Source of the DNA: Imperialibacter sp964351395
GTDB lineage: Bacteria; Bacteroidota; Bacteroidia; Cytophagales; Cyclobacteriaceae
NCBI GenBank assembly: GCA_964351395.1
Contig: CAYGOF010000017.1
Location: 46,236 to 110,235, forward strand
Direction: 5' to 3'
Length of the DNA stretch: 64,000 bases
Made by a program: the position numbers and the translations under genes
In this document: piece after piece, positions 61,391-64,000 of the stretch
How positions within the stretch are numbered: position 1 is the first letter of the stretch
Layout: every line of letters begins with the position of its first letter
Notes under the pieces: model-generated
Told to the model about the DNA's origin: nothing
The model's input: only the letters and a program-made list of their open reading frames with translations
The model's database searches: none

Positions 61391-61417
61391 AATTGTGCTT
61401 GCACAATTGTTAGAGCT
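61391..61417 (+). other. attI-like integration site
   Basis: AATTGTGC-TT-GCACAATT (61391-61408) is a perfect palindrome directly before GTTAGAGCT (61409-61417). That core is the exact reverse complement of the R'' box of cassette 1 (AGCTCTAAC at 62391-62399). The predicted crossover is between G61409 and T61410. The palindrome may be the paired recombinase-binding arm of the site. Confidence 0.7.
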
Positions 61418-61441
61418 AAAACTGTGGAGCGGTTAAACTTG

Positions 61442-62377
61442 ATGGCAATTCGAATTTCAATTCTTTGCATTACAATGCTATTATTCTACGAGCCGATAGT
61501 AGCGTATCCCTGCAGTAGGTACACTTTTGAATTTTTTGATCGGCCTGTCACAGCTATATCCGGAGACTTGACTGTAAGCTGGAAAATTAACACTGGATTC
61601 AACCGCTGTACAGACAACCCTGACGAAATACTTGGGAAAGAATTTGTTATTACCATTGAGTCGATATACGAGAACTTGCTACTAACTGATACAGTGAAGC
61701 AGAATCACTATCGATTTCCCTCCAGCTTAGGTGGAGATAATGTTTTTTTTGTCTTTAAAATGAGAGAACTCGGAGAAAAATACGCTTCCTACACAATGGG
61801 GATCAGAATTATGCGTGATCAAACTTCAGAAAAAATGAACCGTGTTGATTCCTTGAATCATTTTCTTATCAACGGATATTTCTTGAATGCAACGACAATT
61901 CTCTGCAAGTTCAATGATGAAAAACTATTTGCAGATGTCGCATCTGAGTATGATAAGCTCTTTCCCGAACGTCATCCGTATGAACAAGATTTCTTTAATA
62001 GCTACCTGGACAGTGTATCAATGACACTCAAGCAAATGCCTTTTGTTCATGGAATGAAGAGCTTTTTGAAAAAGATCAACAAACTAACCAAGTCAGAATT
62101 CTTGAAATCAAATGGCTTTGATGTAATGGCCACCGTATCCAAAGATGGGAGTCTGAAAGCATACAAAGTAACTCCTGCAGATTACACCGACGAATTTGAT
62201 AAGGCAAAAGAGCTGCTATCCTTCACGAACAACGACTCCAAAGATCAGCCACTACTGATATCAATCGGAAAAACAAAAAACGAACGAAAGTACAAAATTA
62301 AAAATAGTAGGGCACTGCTAGACCCTAATTCAAAGCACTTCAGAAAAAAATTTCGCTATTGGGGACCTGTACAATAG
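61442..62377 (+). CDS. Cassette 1: secreted protein, unknown
   Basis: 311 residues from the ATG at 61442; the frame opens with GTG at 61424. The signal peptide is MAIRISILCITMLLFYEPIV, followed by YPCSRYTFEFFDRP. The middle is a mixed alpha/beta region with several Asp/Lys-rich segments and a basic C-terminus (KHFRKKFRYWGPVQ). I recognise no family. It is the only gene of cassette 1 (61410-62549). AT-rich compared with the core genome. Confidence 0.7.
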   Translation: MAIRISILCITMLLFYEPIVAYPCSRYTFEFFDRPVTAISGDLTVSWKINTGFNRCTDNPDEILGKEFVITIESIYENLLLTDTVKQNHYRFPSSLGGDNVFFVFKMRELGEKYASYTMGIRIMRDQTSEKMNRVDSLNHFLINGYFLNATTILCKFNDEKLFADVASEYDKLFPERHPYEQDFFNSYLDSVSMTLKQMPFVHGMKSFLKKINKLTKSEFLKSNGFDVMATVSKDGSLKAYKVTPADYTDEFDKAKELLSFTNNDSKDQPLLISIGKTKNERKYKIKNSRALLDPNSKHFRKKFRYWGPVQ

Positions 62378-62390
62378 GACTAGTGAAAAA

Positions 62391-62555
62391 AGCTCTAACA
62401 CACCGGTAAAAATGAATCTGGGCTTCACCGGTTATCAAAGGTCAGTTGGCTTGGATTGTCCGCCACAAATTATAAATTTATCATCGGCGTGGCTAAGATG
62501 TAGTGGAAGCGGAGCTGCATAAAACTCCCACACTCATTTTACCGAGGCGTTAGGC
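62391..62555 (+). repeat. attC-like site 1
   Basis: 165 bp. R'' is AGCTCTAAC (62391-62399) and R' is GCGTTAGGC (62547-62555). Inside, CGGTAAAAATGAATCTGGG (62404-62422) pairs with CCCACACTCATTTTACCG (62527-62544). The block GGCTTGGATTGTCCGCCACA is at 62448-62467. The R' equivalent crossover G62549/T62550 ends cassette 1. Confidence 0.85.
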
Positions 62556-62571
62556 ACTATAGACTTTCAGT

Positions 62572-63015
62572 GTGAAAAGACCTCTTTCCGTATTTGCTGC
62601 TAACAACGCACTGATCAGCGTGCTGATTTTCTCAGTGCTAGCTTATACCGGAACTATCAGTCTGTCCGGACTACTGCTCGCAATTGGCCATTTAGCCACA
62701 ACGGTAGGACTACTTACCTACAAGCGGTATGGATGGTACCTAAACGTTTCTCTCTCAGTAAATGTGGTTGTCCTTGCAACATTCTCCTTGACACGTAGCC
62801 TGATTTCATCGGACGGCGGCGGTTCGACTTCTATGTCCGGGCATTTTTTAAGTTTTGGACTACTTCTTGCGACAGTAGTTTCACTTTACTCGATATTGCG
62901 GACTAATCGATCGGACATTCTCCAACGGTTTGCAGTGACCAAGACCTTAAAGTACTCTGGATTTGCTGTCGGCATTGCTATTTCATTGCTTTTGATGTCT
63001 AAAATAGCATTTTGA
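62572..63015 (+). CDS. Cassette 2: small membrane protein, unknown
   Basis: 147 residues starting with GTG at 62572. Four hydrophobic helices: NNALISVLIFSVLAYTGTIS, LLLAIGHLATTVGLLTY, NVSLSVNVVVLATFSLT and the last SGFAVGIAISLLLMSKIAF. No recognisable domain. It fills cassette 2 (62550-63175), with the stop just before the R'' box. Confidence 0.65.
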   Translation: MKRPLSVFAANNALISVLIFSVLAYTGTISLSGLLLAIGHLATTVGLLTYKRYGWYLNVSLSVNVVVLATFSLTRSLISSDGGGSTSMSGHFLSFGLLLATVVSLYSILRTNRSDILQRFAVTKTLKYSGFAVGIAISLLLMSKIAF

Positions 63016-63017
63016 AA

Positions 63018-63184
63018 AGTGCCTAACACATGGCTATAGCGAATGGGGCCCTAGGCAGTAAACTGACGGCGGCTGGCTTGGATTGTCCGCCACAACAATT
63101 AATTTTATCGGCTGTGTGGCTAAGTGCTAGTGGAAAGTGAATGCATTATAAAACCCCACTCGCCATAGCCGGGCGTTAGCGACA
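63018..63184 (+). repeat. attC-like site 2
   Basis: R'' is AGTGCCTAAC (63018-63027), the reverse complement of GTTAGGCACT at 62549-62558, the start of cassette 2. R' GTTAGCGACA begins at 63175. Arms GGCTATAGCGAATGGGG (63032-63048) and CCCCACTCGCCATAGCC (63154-63170) pair with two mismatches. The conserved block is at 63075-63094. The rest differs from sites 1 and 3. Confidence 0.85.
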
Positions 63185-63194
63185 AATACCTAGA

Positions 63195-63785
63195 ATGAGA
63201 CAGCTTGTACTTATTGCATTACTTTTCTGTGTTTCTTGCCAAAGACAGACAGCTAGTGACTTGTATCAGTGTACCGACGCTACTGTGTATGACCTCGGAC
63301 ATTTGATTCGCTACCAGCATATTTATGGGATTCAAGACTATGAAGAGTTTGCGAGGACTAACCATCTCGAAGGCAGTTGCAACGACAGCTTGATAAAAAG
63401 TATTTTCGAGATAATTGATCTCATTTCTGACGCACACACTGAACTTGACCTCGAAGTAGGTTGGAATGATGTGGACGGCAGAATGGTCTCAGCCTGCGAG
63501 ACAAGAATCGGAGGTGAGATTATGATTGCCATCAAATTTACCGAACGTCTTGGAGGCCTTCTTGAACGACTTAAGACATCGAACTCACAGGACGAACTTC
63601 AAGCAGAAATAATTGATAGACTTCATGACGACGTTAGAATTCTAACCTCCGAGTCTTACAAAGGGAAGAACATTTATGATAGAAAGCTTCTTGAAATCTA
63701 TCTCGACCTACATAATGCCGAAATGAAACTTTTATTCTCTGAAACGATTTTATTTGAGAAGCTAAAATCTGGCGGCAGCTGCTGA
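63195..63785 (+). CDS. Cassette 3: small lipoprotein, unknown
   Basis: 196 residues. The signal peptide MRQLVLIALLFCVSC ends in a lipobox. The mature part has Cys at CTDATVYDLGHLIRYQ, CNDSLIKSIFEIIDL and CETRIGGEIMIAIKFT, then helical segments and a final GGSC. I recognise no family. Only gene of cassette 3 (63176-63947). Its stop lies 2 bp before the R'' box. Confidence 0.65.
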   Translation: MRQLVLIALLFCVSCQRQTASDLYQCTDATVYDLGHLIRYQHIYGIQDYEEFARTNHLEGSCNDSLIKSIFEIIDLISDAHTELDLEVGWNDVDGRMVSACETRIGGEIMIAIKFTERLGGLLERLKTSNSQDELQAEIIDRLHDDVRILTSESYKGKNIYDRKLLEIYLDLHNAEMKLLFSETILFEKLKSGGSC

Positions 63786-63787
63786 AA

Positions 63788-63954
63788 TGTCGCTAACACG
63801 ACGGTAAACATGAATGTGGGCTTAACCGGTTATCAAAGGGAGATTGGCTTGGATTGTCCGCCACAAATTATAAATTTATCATCGGCGTGGCTAAGATGTA
63901 GTGGAAGCGGAGCTGCATAAAACTCCCACACTCATTTTACCGAGGCGTTACATG
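63788..63954 (+). repeat. attC-like site 3
   Basis: R'' is TGTCGCTAAC (63788-63797), the reverse complement of GTTAGCGACA at 63175-63184. R' is GTTACATG from 63947. Arms CGGTAAACATGAATGTGGG (63802-63820) and CCCACACTCATTTTACCG (63925-63942) pair well. The interior is nearly identical to site 1. Confidence 0.85.
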
Positions 63955-64000
63955 CAATTTTAACTTCATGCGTAAATGTCAGCAATTGAAATAAAATCGA
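63948..64000 (+). other. Start of cassette 4 (cut by window end)
   Basis: TTACATGC opens a further cassette. If the system holds, its R'' box downstream should read GCATGTAAC. Confidence 0.6.

Noticed and set aside
62391..63954. Repeats at 62.4-64 kb read as a CRISPR array
   Set aside because: The repeats are about 165 bp, palindromic and separated by full genes, with ends paired to each cassette; no short spacers or cas genes.
1..64000. tRNA, rRNA or known riboswitch
   Set aside because: No cloverleaf, conserved rRNA stretch or riboswitch core was noticed; small RNAs could still be missed by eye.

Overview
The window looks like a chromosomal segment of a Bacteroidota bacterium, most likely of the order Cytophagales (lineage is inference). 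The gene families point that way: a two-component-type propeller/Y_Y_Y sensor, a PadR regulator paired with a prefix-domain permease, SiaC, CtlX, a sortilin-like propeller protein, DUF1080 and DUF1537 proteins, and many lipoproteins with Bacteroidota-style signal peptides. Shine-Dalgarno sites are mostly absent and at least one promoter fits the TAnnTTTG pattern. I saw no rRNA, tRNA or CRISPR array.

Layout. Positions 1-22 kb carry catabolic and surface genes: a peptidase, glycosidase-like lipoproteins, a MarR-controlled membrane protein, a PadR/permease pair, a GH5 enzyme, a phosphodiesterase, a DeoR regulator next to a Nudix hydrolase, a GMC oxidoreductase with its small subunit, and an S9 peptidase. 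Positions 22-26.5 kb are an accessory island: an AT-rich solitary NACHT NTPase (candidate phage-defence gene), a REP-associated tyrosine transposase (RAYT) flanked by REP-like hairpins, and further REP copies, one of which interrupts a small membrane-protein gene. Positions 26.5-36 kb hold signalling and hydrolase genes, including a propeller sensor fused to a chemotaxis-type signalling domain.

Positions 36-50 kb contain histidine biosynthesis in two minus-strand blocks: hisH-hisA-(four-helix-bundle gene)-hisF-hisIE-ctlX-lpd-like, and hisG-hisD-hisC-hisB. Upstream of hisG is a short unlisted reading frame with 7 His in 25 residues, followed by alternative hairpins: a candidate his attenuator. 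Positions 48.7-60 kb carry phenylalanine hydroxylase, PPK2, a Tat-exported aminotransferase and an acid-sugar catabolic module (DUF1537 kinase, NAD-dependent dehydrogenase, GntP permease).

The most striking region is 60.4-64 kb. A tyrosine recombinase is followed, in the same orientation, by an attI-like site and at least three gene cassettes. Each is closed by a 165-bp imperfect palindrome with integron-type R'' and R' ends. For every complete cassette the first 9-10 bases (with the preceding G) are the exact reverse complement of its own R'' box, which is the signature of cassettes integrated from circles. The recombinase, however, lacks the insertion typical of integron integrases (IntI). 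The cassettes encode unrecognised secreted, lipoprotein and membrane proteins, and a fourth begins at the window edge.
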